Source: Oscillospiraceae bacterium
GTDB lineage: Bacteria; Bacillota; Clostridia; Oscillospirales; Oscillospiraceae
Direction: 5' to 3'
Assembly (NCBI GenBank): GCA_020025295.1
Contig: JAHHSJ010000055.1
Location: forward strand, 1 to 12,450
Length of the DNA stretch: 12,450 nt
This document shows, piece by piece, positions 12,442-12,450 of this stretch (position 1 is the stretch's first letter; every line of letters starts with the position of its first letter). The notes beneath the pieces are model-generated. The model ran no database searches. It had not been told where the DNA came from and was given only the letters and a program-made list of their open reading frames with translations. The position numbers and the translations under genes were made by a program.

Positions 12442-12447
12442 AAAGGA
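12442..12447 (+). promoter_or_regulatory. Ribosome-binding site of a gene starting past the window edge
   Basis: AAAGGA lies 3 bases from the end of the window, about 80 bases downstream of the predicted start of the 12325-12353 promoter. A plus-strand start codon is expected within about 10 bases of the edge. Confidence 0.45.
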
Positions 12448-12450
12448 AAG

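Noticed and set aside
12219..12443. 74-codon minus-strand ORF at the right edge
   Set aside because: It overlaps the nanQ promoter and the outward promoter/operator, has no ribosome-binding site and resembles no protein I know.
1..12450. CRISPR array, insertion sequence or prophage genes
   Set aside because: No regularly spaced repeats, transposase, integrase or phage structural genes are visible anywhere in the window.

Overview
The window looks like chromosomal DNA from a Bacillota (Clostridia) gut-type anaerobe, most plausibly an Oscillospiraceae/Ruminococcaceae relative. This rests on strong AGGAGG ribosome-binding sites, sigma-A promoters with 17-bp spacers, CCA-encoding tRNAs, a roughly 50-55% G+C impression and familiar Clostridial protein families. 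The taxonomic call is inference; no rRNA or marker gene is present.

Layout. Positions 1-180 hold the end of a tRNA array (partial tRNA-Thr, complete tRNA-Tyr) closed by a strong terminator. At 403-1066 is a self-contained yfcE-type phosphodiesterase with its own promoter and terminator. A convergent M18 aminopeptidase follows on the minus strand (1129-2439). It shares a promoter region, containing a perfect palindrome, with a divergent TetR-family regulator (2653-3219). Next come a radical SAM/SPASM protein of unassigned function (3437-4798), an M42 metallopeptidase (4992-6032) and a glycerate kinase (TTG start, 6096-7226), all on plus. A small unrecognised minus-strand gene (7292-7765) with its own promoter separates these from the second half.

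The second half is a sugar-acid catabolic locus. A minus-strand operon runs from 10504 down to 7835: a sialate-lyase-family aldolase, a D-lyxose/D-mannose isomerase and a PfkB fructokinase. A GntR/FadR-type regulator (10888-11613) is divergent from it. A YhcH/NanQ anomerase-family gene (11695-12156, minus) lies beyond. A strong plus-strand promoter (12325-12353) leads out of the window, with a ribosome-binding site at the very edge, so another gene starts immediately after position 12450.

How the genes may work together. ManNAc, the product of N-acetylneuraminate cleavage, cannot be converted to a ketose by an aldose isomerase because its C2 carries an acetamido group. The isomerase plus fructokinase instead fit an aldolase product that is free D-mannose. 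The simplest reading is catabolism of the deaminated sialic acid KDN: KDN to pyruvate plus mannose, then fructose, then fructose-6-phosphate. A 13-bp FadR-type operator occurs twice at the aldolase promoter. A third, related palindrome overlaps the -10 box of the outward promoter at the right edge. All three would place the aldolase operon and the neighbouring unseen gene under the local GntR regulator. The KDN assignment is a hypothesis; the operators and gene families are seen directly.
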